A stretch of 64,000 nt of DNA, taken from assembly GCF_003351405.1 (NCBI RefSeq), contig NZ_CP031240.1, positions 558,001 to 622,000 of the forward strand, in the 5' to 3' direction. A program made the position numbers and the translations under genes. The notes under the pieces were generated by a model that was given only the letters and a program-made list of their open reading frames with translations, was not told where the DNA came from and did not search any database. This stretch comes from Haemophilus haemolyticus (GTDB taxonomy: Bacteria > Pseudomonadota > Gammaproteobacteria > Enterobacterales > Pasteurellaceae). Below are positions 30,090 through 38,281 of the stretch, piece after piece. The first letter of the stretch is position 1. Every line of letters begins with the position of its first letter.

Positions 30090-31154
30090 ATGAAATTAAA
30101 AAATGTAACTATTGCAACAGCAATTTTAGCTGTATTAACAGGCTGTGGAAGTAGCGGTGGCGGTTCTAGCACACCAAACACTAATCAACCAACCGCTCAA
30201 AATGAGCAAGCTCGTCAGCAAGTAACTGACGCTAAGAAAGCAGAAGGAACGCGCAAAGCCGAAGAAGCCAGCAAAGCTGAAGAAACTCGTAAAGCTGAAG
30301 AAACTCGTAAAGCTGAAGAAACTCGTAAAGCTGAAGAAACTCGTAAATCCGAAGAAACAAAAACCACACAATCTAAAGCTGAATTTGCTGAATGGCTGAA
30401 ACAATACGATATCCATAATCCTGATTATGATTTTATCGACAAAAATTTTGATAAATCTAAAGATGAAAAACTTGTTGCTGTCATAAATTACAAAAAAAGA
30501 AACGATTCTTTAATTCGTGAATTTGACTTAAATGAGCTTGCTCAAAATGAAATTGTTAATAAAACATTCCCGCAAATAGAAAACTCTGGCCCGAAAACTG
30601 ATCGAAGTGCGAAAGTATATAATCAAAAGTATTCTATTATATATGGCTTATATGTGAAAAATACGTATGATAGTTATAGTCGAGGCATTGATGAGTCTTT
30701 TGGTGCAGGAACTTCTACAGACATTGATGATTATAGTTACGGATTACGTACAAAAGAAACAGGATTACCAACAGAAGGACAAGCTACTTATACAGGTAAA
30801 GCCTTTAATTATGAAAGCAATGGCGATGTAATTTATCATGTTGATTTTGAGAAAAGAAAAGGCTCAGGAAAAATCACAGGTATTCAAAATTATGGTGATA
30901 TAACCTTATCTGAAGCTGATATTAAGGTAAAAAGCCAAACTAGAGAAGTTGGCATACCAAGTGGTGTAGCTTCTTCAGCTATTGCAAATGAACAATACGG
31001 TAGCTATACCGTTAATTTCTATGGACCGCAAGCCGAAGAAATAAATGGAAATGTATATTTTGGATTTAGTCATGGTTCATCAAAACCTAGTTTGGGACAA
31101 TTCAACTCAACAACAATCGGCTTCGGCGGCACTCGCGGTGAAATCACCAAATAA
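30090..31154 (+). CDS. TbpB-like surface lipoprotein (predicted Slam substrate)
   Basis: The 354-residue protein has a lipoprotein signal peptide with lipobox LTGC (Cys19) and a Gly/Ser tether. A charged helical linker follows (about residues 46-95) built on the hexapeptide AEETRK. The middle region is unassigned. The last ~125 residues match the eight-stranded barrel of TbpB-type lipoproteins: GQATYTGKAF, DFEKRKGSGKI, YTVNFYGPQAEEINGNVYFGF and a final GFGGTRGE. Such proteins reach the surface through Slam, encoded 2 kb downstream. Ligand unknown; haem, metal-carrier or host-protein binding are possible. Confidence 0.85.
   Translation: MKLKNVTIATAILAVLTGCGSSGGGSSTPNTNQPTAQNEQARQQVTDAKKAEGTRKAEEASKAEETRKAEETRKAEETRKAEETRKSEETKTTQSKAEFAEWLKQYDIHNPDYDFIDKNFDKSKDEKLVAVINYKKRNDSLIREFDLNELAQNEIVNKTFPQIENSGPKTDRSAKVYNQKYSIIYGLYVKNTYDSYSRGIDESFGAGTSTDIDDYSYGLRTKETGLPTEGQATYTGKAFNYESNGDVIYHVDFEKRKGSGKITGIQNYGDITLSEADIKVKSQTREVGIPSGVASSAIANEQYGSYTVNFYGPQAEEINGNVYFGFSHGSSKPSLGQFNSTTIGFGGTRGEITK
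30276..30347 (+). repeat. Four perfect 18-bp tandem repeats coding AEETRK
   Basis: GCTGAAGAAACTCGTAAA occurs four times without a mismatch (starts 30276, 30294, 30312, 30330), flanked by degenerate copies from about 30230 to 30365. The unit is a multiple of three, so slippage changes linker length without frameshift. Confidence 0.95.
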
Positions 31155-31160
31155 CCGATC

Positions 31161-31230
31161 TGTAGGGGCGAATTACATTCGCCCTGATATTCCACCGATG
31201 TTTTAGAGCAAATGCGATTTACCCCTACAA
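31161..31230. repeat. Small palindromic repeat element (MITE/REP-like)
   Basis: Outer arms TGTAGGGG and CCCCTACA bound a 70-base element containing an inner hairpin GGGCGAAT / ATTCGCCC. TGTAGGGGCGAAT-type sequences recur between genes in many bacteria, so this may be a non-autonomous mobile repeat or its scar. It lies seven bases after the lipoprotein stop. Confidence 0.55.
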
Positions 31231-31231
31231 G

Positions 31232-31267
31232 AAAATGCCGTTTAAAGTAGATTTAAACGGCATTTTT
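31232..31267 (+). terminator. Strong terminator after the surface lipoprotein gene
   Basis: AAATGCCGTTTAAA and TTTAAACGGCATTT form a 14-base-pair stem followed by a T run. It separates the lipoprotein transcript from the downstream two-gene cassette. Confidence 0.88.
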
Positions 31268-31341
31268 ATTATCTAATCAGTTAAAATTGGTTCAGTAATA
31301 CGTTAATATAGTTCACAATTTATTTGAATAATGGTTAAGTT

Positions 31342-32271
31342 ATGCGAGAAAATTACACGGAAGATGAGAAAAAGCGGTATATTACCTCTCAACTTGGTAA
31401 TGAATATTTACAAAAAATGGAGAATATTCATCGAGGAGGGAATAATGCATCTAAAGGGCAACATTATGAAGATCAGTTTATGTTATTTAAGGTATTAGAA
31501 GTAGCAAGTTCAGATAATCAATGGGCTAAACATCGCTTTACACACCAAAATTTCGATTTTTTTGATGATATTTGTTATGAAGATTTTATAACGGGTACGA
31601 AACATAACTATCAAGCCAAAAACTCTTCTCTATCTGCAGCCGATTGGAATGATGAACATTCAGAAAGAGCTAAAAATCAGATAACAATTGACCTTGATTT
31701 TCACGAGGTACAATATTCTCAAAATTATCTAGTCGTTGCAAATGAAAAGAAGGCGTTAGAAAATTTAGCTAAAATTCCTAGTGAATTAAGTGAATATTGT
31801 TCTAGTTTATTTTTCCCTTATTATTCAGATAGATTTATAGATTTTGTGCGTGAAAAATTATCAGGAATGCTAGAAAAATTAACCCAATCAAGTGATCTAT
31901 CAGATCAGGATTTTGCCGCTAAATTATTATCAGGAATTTTAACAAATAGTGATAATCCAAGAACCTTGAAAGAAATTTTTCAAGAAGCGGAAAGTAAAGG
32001 GTATCCTAATCCATTTATCAATCCGAATTATCAAATAAAATTACCTGAATGGTTAAAAACGTTATTATCAAGTAACCAGAAAATAGTTTATCGGTGCCAA
32101 GGGAATTTTCTTATAGTCACCTTTGGTGAATTGGAAATTAAAGTTCCACTTGGAGAAATGGAAAAATTAGATGATAATGATGCAATTCAAATAACTGACT
32201 TACTCACATTAATTACCTATTTAAAGCAACTTTCCGCAAAATCCTTAGTGGGAGGCGAAAAAAATGAGTAG
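31342..32271 (+). CDS. Predicted DUF4297/Cap4-like nuclease-domain protein, first gene of a two-gene cassette
   Basis: This 309-residue protein is not a family I can name with certainty. The N-terminal third has RGGNNASKGQHYEDQF (residues 31-46), FDFFDD (71-76) and YQAKNSS (90-96). That order, a Gly-rich entry, an acidic residue, then Q-x-K, resembles the PD-(D/E)XK dsDNA nuclease domain of Cap4/DUF4297 defence effectors, where QxK replaces ExK. The rest is mixed helical with no recognised sensor domain. It follows a terminator, so probably has its own weak promoter, and overlaps the next gene by eight bases. Codon use is AT-rich with no uptake signal. Function is inferred only. Confidence 0.6.
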   Translation: MRENYTEDEKKRYITSQLGNEYLQKMENIHRGGNNASKGQHYEDQFMLFKVLEVASSDNQWAKHRFTHQNFDFFDDICYEDFITGTKHNYQAKNSSLSAADWNDEHSERAKNQITIDLDFHEVQYSQNYLVVANEKKALENLAKIPSELSEYCSSLFFPYYSDRFIDFVREKLSGMLEKLTQSSDLSDQDFAAKLLSGILTNSDNPRTLKEIFQEAESKGYPNPFINPNYQIKLPEWLKTLLSSNQKIVYRCQGNFLIVTFGELEIKVPLGEMEKLDDNDAIQITDLLTLITYLKQLSAKSLVGGEKNE

Positions 32272-32959
32272 ACAATTTAATATTCCAACTCCACTTGAGA
32301 GTATTGTTAAAACAGAGCTAGAAGGGTTGCTACATAATCATTCCAGCCCTCAAGATTATCAAAGAAACATGACACATCTTGGAGAGTTATTAGCCTCAAC
32401 TTTTGTGAGTAAATTAAGCAAAAATCACAAATTGCTTGCTATTTCTACCGCAGAAGATGCTGATTATTTATTAACAGGGGTACTAAATAAATTAGCAGAA
32501 AATGAGGTACAAACTTCAGTTGCAGTTTTTTGGAATCATCATCACAGATTAGAAAACAAACAAAGTGTAGCGCCGATTTTGCATCAGTATATTCAATCGG
32601 GTTATGAAGATGCAGATACTATTGTGATTGTGAAATCAGTGATTTCGGGCAGTTGTATAGTGAGAACGAACTTATTAGCTATGTTTAATGAGGTAAAACA
32701 AGCGAAAAAGATTTTTGTTGTTTCTCCTGTAATGTATTACAAAGCCCAAAGCGGATTATCTTCTGAATTCCCTCCTGAAATTGCGGAAAAATTCGAATAT
32801 ATCTATTTTGCAATGGATGATGAAAGAACCGTAGAGGGAGAAGTTGTTCCAGGTATTGGTGGGCAAATTTATAAACTACTTGGTATAGATAATCAGCCTG
32901 TTTTAACAGGATATATGCCGAACCTTGTCAAAATGGCTGTACTCTCTTCTTTAAGTTAA
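32264..32959 (+). CDS. Degenerate uracil-phosphoribosyltransferase-like protein, second gene of the cassette
   Basis: The 231-residue protein has a phosphoribosyltransferase-like layout: a core strand and loop DTIVIVKSVISGSCIVRTNL (118-137) where the PRPP loop would lie, and a C-terminal block DDERTVEGEVVPGIGG (185-200) that echoes the uracil-binding VPGLGDAGDR of UPRT enzymes. The acidic pair normally before the PRPP loop is Lys-Ser here, and the Asp of PGLGD is Gly, so catalysis may be altered or lost. A GGAGG ribosome-binding site lies inside the end of the upstream gene, indicating coupled synthesis. It could be a nucleotide sensor or modifying partner; this is inference. Confidence 0.6.
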   Translation: MSRQFNIPTPLESIVKTELEGLLHNHSSPQDYQRNMTHLGELLASTFVSKLSKNHKLLAISTAEDADYLLTGVLNKLAENEVQTSVAVFWNHHHRLENKQSVAPILHQYIQSGYEDADTIVIVKSVISGSCIVRTNLLAMFNEVKQAKKIFVVSPVMYYKAQSGLSSEFPPEIAEKFEYIYFAMDDERTVEGEVVPGIGGQIYKLLGIDNQPVLTGYMPNLVKMAVLSSLS

Positions 32960-32963
32960 AAAA

Positions 32964-32987
32964 CAAGCGACTTCGGTCGCTTTTTTA
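32964..32987 (+). terminator. UUCG-tetraloop terminator closing the two-gene cassette
   Basis: AAGCGAC and GTCGCTT enclose TTCG and are followed by TTTTTT. It ends the cassette five bases after the stop and insulates it from Slam. Confidence 0.9.
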
Positions 32988-33026
32988 TTACCTTAAAAAG
33001 GTAGGTTATAGCAACTATAAAGGTAT
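32988..33026 (+). promoter_or_regulatory. Slam promoter with a second copy of the XRE operator
   Basis: TTACCTTAAAAAGGTAG (32988-33004) repeats the TTACCT-N5-AGGTA(A) palindrome found at 29983-29999 with the same spacing, and another AAGGTA half-site lies near 33020. A TATAAA box (33016-33021) with a weak -35 (TTAAAA) overlaps the operator, fitting repression by the XRE protein. Confidence 0.6.
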
Positions 33027-33081
33027 GGTTCATGTCTTAAGAGGAATTTATAATTGAGCAAATTATTTTCCTGTTGATATT

Positions 33082-34506
33082 ATGAAAAAACTCGCAAATT
33101 TCCTTATTTTCCTACCGTTTGCAACACAAGCGGAAACTTTTCACGCACCTCAACCTGTTTTCTTTGAGAACAATACTTTGCCCAAACAGACTGAACCACA
33201 AATAAAAACGCAACCAAAAACAGAAAATCCGCCAGCCCCTTCGTTTGCCCTTTCTGATGCAGACAGCACCAAAACCAAGCTAGAGAAGTTGATTAACTAT
33301 GGTGTATTAAAACAGCAATGGCATTTGTTGAAGCAGCTACTGCCGTTGTATCAACAGCAGGCGAATTATGATGAAACGCTTTATCGTTACGCAATGGGGG
33401 CGATGTTGCGGGCAGAAAAAGAATACCCACAGGCAATTTCGCTTTATCAGAAGATTTTAGCCGAGAAGCCAGAGTTAGCTTATCCGCGTTTTGATTTGGG
33501 TGTGATGTTATTTGAAAACAAGCAATATCGCCAGGCGAAAGCAGAGTTGGAACGTGCCAAGCCCGAACTTTCACCACAAATGCAGCAGCTTACCGAACGT
33601 TATATGCAAGCAATGGCGGAGCGGCAAAGCTGGCAGCCTGATATGGAGCTACAATATACCCAAACCGATAACGTAAATAACGCCTCTTCTCAGCAAGATA
33701 TTATATTGGGAGGATTGAGATTTAAAAAAGATGCGGAATCTTTACCACAAAAGGCACACGGCTTCCGCTACGGTGTGGGTGTAAACCGAGAATTGAACAT
33801 AGCCGGTAATCATTTTATTACAGCAAATGGTCGCTTTAGTGGCGTGCATTATTGGGATAACCAAGATTACAGCGAAAAATCACTTTATGCTTCGCTTGGC
33901 TATCGTTACCGTTCGGCATTGCAAGCGGTCGGATTTTCCCCATTTTTTGAACAGAACTGGCTCGGTTCACCACGTTATAGCAAAAATTACGGGGTAGTTG
34001 CAGATTTTCGTCGAGAATTGACCGCTTACTGGGCAATTTCAGGATCTTTTTCGCATACGCAAAAACGCTATGCCGATGCTTCTATCGCTCGTCGTCATAA
34101 TGGTTATCTGAACGGTGTTTCACTTACGTTAAGTTATCAAGCCAAGTCGAATTGGTTGCTTTTTAGTGGTGTGGAAGGCAGTGTTGATCATAGCAAAGAT
34201 AAAGCGGAATCTTCTCTTCGCCGTGGGGTGAATATCGGTTCGGTGTGGGAGCTTAAAGAGTTTGTCAGCCGTATTAGCTTACGTTATGTGAAGCGAGATT
34301 TTCGTGCTGAGAACTTTTACTTTCCCACCCAAAAACGCCAAGACAAGGAATATAGCTTAAATGCGTCGGTATGGTATAACCGCTTGCAATGGCAGGGTTT
34401 TGTACCGAAGCTGAATTATCGTTATCGTAAAATTGATAGTAATATCCCTGAATTTTATTCAAGAAAAAGTGAGGAGTGGTTTATTTCTGTGGAAAAAGAT
34501 TTTTAA
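33082..34506 (+). CDS. Slam-type surface lipoprotein assembly modulator (TPR + DUF560 beta-barrel)
   Basis: The 474-residue protein has a signal peptide (cleavage near ATQA-E, residue 19), TPR-like helices (about 70-180: YQKILAEKPELAYPRFDLGVMLFENKQYRQAKAELERA), and a C-terminal outer-membrane barrel with alternating aromatic strands, ending in the outer-membrane signature phenylalanine (VEKDF). This is the Slam architecture; Slam moves lipoproteins such as TbpB to the cell surface. Its likely client is the lipoprotein at 30090. Unlike the neighbouring core, the gene has Actinobacillus-type uptake-signal near-matches. Confidence 0.88.
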   Translation: MKKLANFLIFLPFATQAETFHAPQPVFFENNTLPKQTEPQIKTQPKTENPPAPSFALSDADSTKTKLEKLINYGVLKQQWHLLKQLLPLYQQQANYDETLYRYAMGAMLRAEKEYPQAISLYQKILAEKPELAYPRFDLGVMLFENKQYRQAKAELERAKPELSPQMQQLTERYMQAMAERQSWQPDMELQYTQTDNVNNASSQQDIILGGLRFKKDAESLPQKAHGFRYGVGVNRELNIAGNHFITANGRFSGVHYWDNQDYSEKSLYASLGYRYRSALQAVGFSPFFEQNWLGSPRYSKNYGVVADFRRELTAYWAISGSFSHTQKRYADASIARRHNGYLNGVSLTLSYQAKSNWLLFSGVEGSVDHSKDKAESSLRRGVNIGSVWELKEFVSRISLRYVKRDFRAENFYFPTQKRQDKEYSLNASVWYNRLQWQGFVPKLNYRYRKIDSNIPEFYSRKSEEWFISVEKDF

Positions 34507-34535
34507 GTTCTGAATACTAATAACCGTTTACAGAT

Positions 34536-34590
34536 TGATCTGCACCTAAATGTTGGACTAAATAACTAATTCAGGTGCAGATTTTTTATA
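34536..34590 (+). terminator. Slam terminator, right copy of the bracketing repeat
   Basis: ATCTGCACCT and AGGTGCAGAT pair around a ~26-base loop and are followed by TTTTTTATAAT. It shares GGACTAAATAACTAATT and the tail with the 29263 copy; stem differences are compensatory. Confidence 0.75.
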
Positions 34591-34635
34591 ATTAAACAGA
34601 TGAATTTTGAATGGTGTTATCAAATGATAAATTTT

Positions 34636-35187
34636 TTAATGCGTTTTATGGCTCGTGCTATACAAAATTTTATCCGTATAGGCCAAGGCGATTGCTGACA
34701 CCAAAAAGCCTAAGTGCAATAATAACTGCCACATCATCGTTTTTTCTGGCGTATTGCTTGCGTTCACAAAGGTTTGCAACATATGGATAGATGAAATGCC
34801 GATAATAGACATAGAAAGTTTAACCTTTAATACAGTCGCATTTACATGGCTCATCCATTCAGGCTGATCGGGGTGATTACGCGTACGCAATTTAGATACG
34901 AAAATTTCATAGCCACCGATAGTCACCATCACAAGCAAGTTTGCGATCATCACAACATCAATCAAATTCAACACACCCAACATAATCGTGTTGGAATCCA
35001 TCTCATTGACATTAATCACCAATGCCCATAAACCTTTAATAAACTTATAAGAGTAGATCGCAAGGGTTACAATCAAACCCAAATAAATCGGCACTTGCAA
35101 CCAGCGACTAGCAAAAATTATTTTCGCGATAATATTCGATTGTTCGTTATATTTCGCATAAGGATCAACAGGTTTGTTTTCTTCCAT
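34636..35187 (-). CDS. yqhA: YqhA family inner-membrane protein (UPF0114, TIGR00645)
   Basis: The 183-residue protein has about four hydrophobic segments (near 20-42, 70-95, 120-140, 152-172) and the family block [16 protein letters not shown] with the [10 protein letters not shown] motif. UPF0114 function is unknown. It marks the return to core sequence after the island and is convergent with Slam. Confidence 0.88.
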   Translation of the reverse strand: MEENKPVDPYAKYNEQSNIIAKIIFASRWLQVPIYLGLIVTLAIYSYKFIKGLWALVINVNEMDSNTIMLGVLNLIDVVMIANLLVMVTIGGYEIFVSKLRTRNHPDQPEWMSHVNATVLKVKLSMSIIGISSIHMLQTFVNASNTPEKTMMWQLLLHLGFLVSAIALAYTDKILYSTSHKTH

Positions 35188-35295
35188 TAGATTTTATTCC
35201 TAAATTAAATAGTGGGTTAAATAAACAAAAAACCGCAAGAAAATAGCAGTTTTTTTGAAAATAGCAATAAAGAAATCGAGTTATTCTTATTTTAT

Positions 35296-36300
35296 TTATA
35301 CATTTGAAGGGGAAGAAATTGATTCTCTCAAAATACAGGTCGGCTCTAACACTAAAGTGCGGTAATTTTCATTGGGTTCTTGTATACGTTGCAATAAAGC
35401 CTCAACAGCAAGCTTACCTAATTCAGCTTTAGGTTGACTGATTGTAGATAAAGAAGGGAAAAGATAACGAGCTAATTCAATATCATCGTATCCCATGATA
35501 GAAATATCTTGCGGAATACGTAAACCTTGATTCTGAATTGCCTGATAAGCGCCAATGGCAATAGTATCGCTACAACAGAAAATAGCCGTCGGTCTATCGG
35601 ATAACGCAAGCAGTTTTTGAGCCCCAACTATCCCTCCTTCAAAATCAAAATGACTTTCTACAATCCAATCAGGATTTAAAACTATATTAGCTTCAGACAA
35701 AGCTTTCTTATATCCCAGCAAACGATTTTTAGCTACTGACTTTCTGAGATTACCCGTAATAATGCCAATTTTCTGGTGTCCCGCATCAACCATAGATTTT
35801 GTTGCAAGATAACCGCCACGTTCTGAGTTCTCTAGAATTTTGTCTGCATTTAACTCGGTAAACCACCAATCCATCACAACTAAGGGCAAAGATACTGTAA
35901 GCTCCATATCCGCTTGAAAACGACTATCTCCGCACATCAGTAATACACCATCTACTTGTTTATGTATTAAGGTTTGTAGATTTTGGTGTAAACGCTTGGC
36001 ATCCCCACCCGTTGTAGCAATAATAAGATTATATTGATTTTTCTGACAATATTGCTCCACCCCAGCCATAACTTCAGAGAAAAAAGGATTATTAGTCGCA
36101 GTAACAAGTAACCCTATCGTTTTTGTCGTTTTTACCTTTAAGCTACGAGCTATATAAGAAGGCGTATAATTAAGTTCAACAACTATACGCATTACCTTCT
36201 CTCGAATTTCGTCACTGACAAAACGAGATCCATTAATCACATGAGAAACAGTAGACGTAGATACTTGCGCCAATCGAGCAATATCTTTCATTGTTGCCAT
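35296..36300 (-). CDS. rbsR: Ribose operon repressor RbsR (LacI family)
   Basis: The 334-residue regulator has an N-terminal LacI helix-turn-helix (residues 1-46: [20 protein letters not shown]) and a periplasmic-binding-like ribose domain (about 60-330). It should bind the perfect palindrome upstream of rbsD and release it on ribose binding. It lies 26 bases after rbsK on the same strand and is probably the last gene of the operon. Confidence 0.94.
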   Translation of the reverse strand: MATMKDIARLAQVSTSTVSHVINGSRFVSDEIREKVMRIVVELNYTPSYIARSLKVKTTKTIGLLVTATNNPFFSEVMAGVEQYCQKNQYNLIIATTGGDAKRLHQNLQTLIHKQVDGVLLMCGDSRFQADMELTVSLPLVVMDWWFTELNADKILENSERGGYLATKSMVDAGHQKIGIITGNLRKSVAKNRLLGYKKALSEANIVLNPDWIVESHFDFEGGIVGAQKLLALSDRPTAIFCCSDTIAIGAYQAIQNQGLRIPQDISIMGYDDIELARYLFPSLSTISQPKAELGKLAVEALLQRIQEPNENYRTLVLEPTCILRESISSPSNV

Positions 36301-36326
36301 AAAACACCTAAAAAATTGACCGCACT

Positions 36327-37247
36327 TTAAACATGAGCCAGAAATTCTAATGTTTCTTGACGAGTAGGAATAGATGGTTGAGCGCCTTTACGTGTTACAC
36401 TAATAGCGGCGGCGGCCTGGCCAAATCTAACGGCATTTTCAAAGGATTGACCTTCTAGCAAGGCTGTAACAAATCCACCATTAAACGTGTCACCAGCAGC
36501 CGTTGTATCTACCGCTTTTACACGGAAACCGTTAATTATACGAGTTTCACCATTTTGGCTAACAAACACACCTTTCTCACCTAATGTAATCATGACACAA
36601 TCAATTCCTTTTTTATGGAAAACTTGCGCAGCTTCCACCGCACTTTGTTCATCACTCACTCGTATACCAGTAAGGATTTCAGCTTCTGTTTCATTTGGTG
36701 TAATGATATCAATCATACTTAATAAGGTATCCGATAAATCTCTCGCAGGAGCAGGATTTAGTACGACTTTCACACCATTTTCTTGAGCAATTTTTGCAGC
36801 GAGCTCCACACCTGAAATAGGCGTTTCTAACTGCATTAATAAATAATTAGATTGAGCAATTTTTGCTTCACTATGCCGCACCAATTTTTCATCTAAATGT
36901 GCGTTTGCTCCACGAGCTAATACGATGCTATTTTCACCTGATTGGGCTACTTGAATAAATGCCATTCCCGTCATTTCTTGAGAAATAGAATGAATATTTG
37001 TCGTATCGATCCCCTCTTGTAAAAATGCATTTTTCATTGTTTCACCTATGACATCAGATCCAACACAGCCAATAAACTCTACATTTGCTCCTAACCGAGC
37101 AGCAGCTACCGCCTGATTTGCACCTTTTCCACCATAGACAAGCTGGTAATTATCACCAGTTAATGTTTCGCCAGGCTTAGAAAAATAAGGAACAGAAATC
37201 ACATGATCAGCATTAATACTGCCAAGAACGATGAGTTTTTTGTTCAT
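36327..37247 (-). CDS. rbsK: Ribokinase
   Basis: RbsK phosphorylates ribose to ribose 5-phosphate. The 306-residue PfkB-family enzyme shows [27 protein letters not shown], and the catalytic [14 protein letters not shown] near residue 249. ATG 37247 follows AAGGAG; six upstream in-frame codons are not counted. Confidence 0.96.
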   Translation of the reverse strand: MNKKLIVLGSINADHVISVPYFSKPGETLTGDNYQLVYGGKGANQAVAAARLGANVEFIGCVGSDVIGETMKNAFLQEGIDTTNIHSISQEMTGMAFIQVAQSGENSIVLARGANAHLDEKLVRHSEAKIAQSNYLLMQLETPISGVELAAKIAQENGVKVVLNPAPARDLSDTLLSMIDIITPNETEAEILTGIRVSDEQSAVEAAQVFHKKGIDCVMITLGEKGVFVSQNGETRIINGFRVKAVDTTAAGDTFNGGFVTALLEGQSFENAVRFGQAAAAISVTRKGAQPSIPTRQETLEFLAHV

Positions 37248-37317
37248 GTTAAACTCCTTGAACAATTAAAATTTGTCTTTATAAATTGAAAGAGACATGG
37301 ATCTGAAGAAACTGGAA

Positions 37318-37364
37318 CTCCCCCCTGCCATTAATGTAGTCTGTCGCATATAAGCAAGGGGGAG
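37318..37364. repeat. GC-rich hairpin between rbsB and rbsK
   Basis: CTCCCCC...TGC and GCA...GGGGGAG form a stem about 10 bp long with a ~25-base loop. It has no T run and sits between the highly expressed binding-protein gene and the kinase, where such hairpins commonly protect upstream mRNA. Confidence 0.6.
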
Positions 37365-37383
37365 ATACAAAGTGATGCAATAA

Positions 37384-38262
37384 CTATTCACTAATTACTT
37401 TTAAATCTACTGGGATTTTTGATTCCACTTTTTCGCCTTTTAAGATTTTATCAGCTGTAACAACACCCAATGAACCAATAAGATCAGGTTGTTGTGCAAT
37501 AGTTGCAGCCATTTTTCCACCTTTCACCGCTTTAACACCATCATCTGTACCATCAAATCCCACAACAAGGACTTTTTTGTTAGATGCTTTAATTGCCCGT
37601 AATGCACCTAATGCCATCTCATCATTTTGAGCAAAAATAGCCTGTACATCTCCTTTTGAGGCAAGCAAATTTTCCGTTACATTCAAACCTTTTGTACGAT
37701 CAAAGTCCGCAGGCTGACTAGCTAATACATTAAACTTATGTGCAGTGATGGCTTGTTTAAAACCTTCACCTCGTTCACGCGCTGCAGATGTACCAGCAAT
37801 ACCTTCAAGTTGGATAACCTTAGCTCCATCACCTAATTTTTGTGCGATGAAATCCCCAGCCATTTTTCCGCCTGCTATATTGTCAGATGCGATATGGCTT
37901 ACTACTTTTCCTTTAGCTGCACCACGATCTAATGTAATAACTGGAATATGATTACGGTTTGCAATCGCCACTGCATTGCCAACGGCTTCAGAATCAGTTG
38001 GATTGATCAATAGTACTTTTGCACCACGCACTGTTAAATCTTCAACATTAGCAAGTTCTTTAGCTGGGTCATTTTGTGAATCAAGCACGACTAATTTATA
38101 ACCTAATTCATCAGCCTTTTTCTGGGCACCATCTTTCAATGTGACAAAAAATGGATTATCTAATGTCGACACGGCCAAAGCGATCGTGTCTTGTGCAGAT
38201 GCTGAACCAGTAACAGCCAAACCTAATAATACAGCAGAAGTAAGAGCGGTTAGTTTTTTCAT
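37384..38262 (-). CDS. rbsB: Ribose ABC transporter periplasmic binding protein
   Basis: The 292-residue protein has a Sec signal peptide (cleavage near GSASA-Q, residue 23) and the periplasmic sugar-binding fold: [47 protein letters not shown] 38262 follows AAGGAG; the 13 upstream in-frame codons overlap rbsC. It delivers ribose to RbsAC. Confidence 0.97.
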   Translation of the reverse strand: MKKLTALTSAVLLGLAVTGSASAQDTIALAVSTLDNPFFVTLKDGAQKKADELGYKLVVLDSQNDPAKELANVEDLTVRGAKVLLINPTDSEAVGNAVAIANRNHIPVITLDRGAAKGKVVSHIASDNIAGGKMAGDFIAQKLGDGAKVIQLEGIAGTSAARERGEGFKQAITAHKFNVLASQPADFDRTKGLNVTENLLASKGDVQAIFAQNDEMALGALRAIKASNKKVLVVGFDGTDDGVKAVKGGKMAATIAQQPDLIGSLGVVTADKILKGEKVESKIPVDLKVISE

Positions 38263-38281
38263 AATTTCTCCTTGAAGTGAA

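Noticed and set aside
30226..30365. Short direct repeats suggesting a CRISPR array
   Set aside because: The 18-bp units are contiguous without spacers and lie in frame within a lipoprotein gene.
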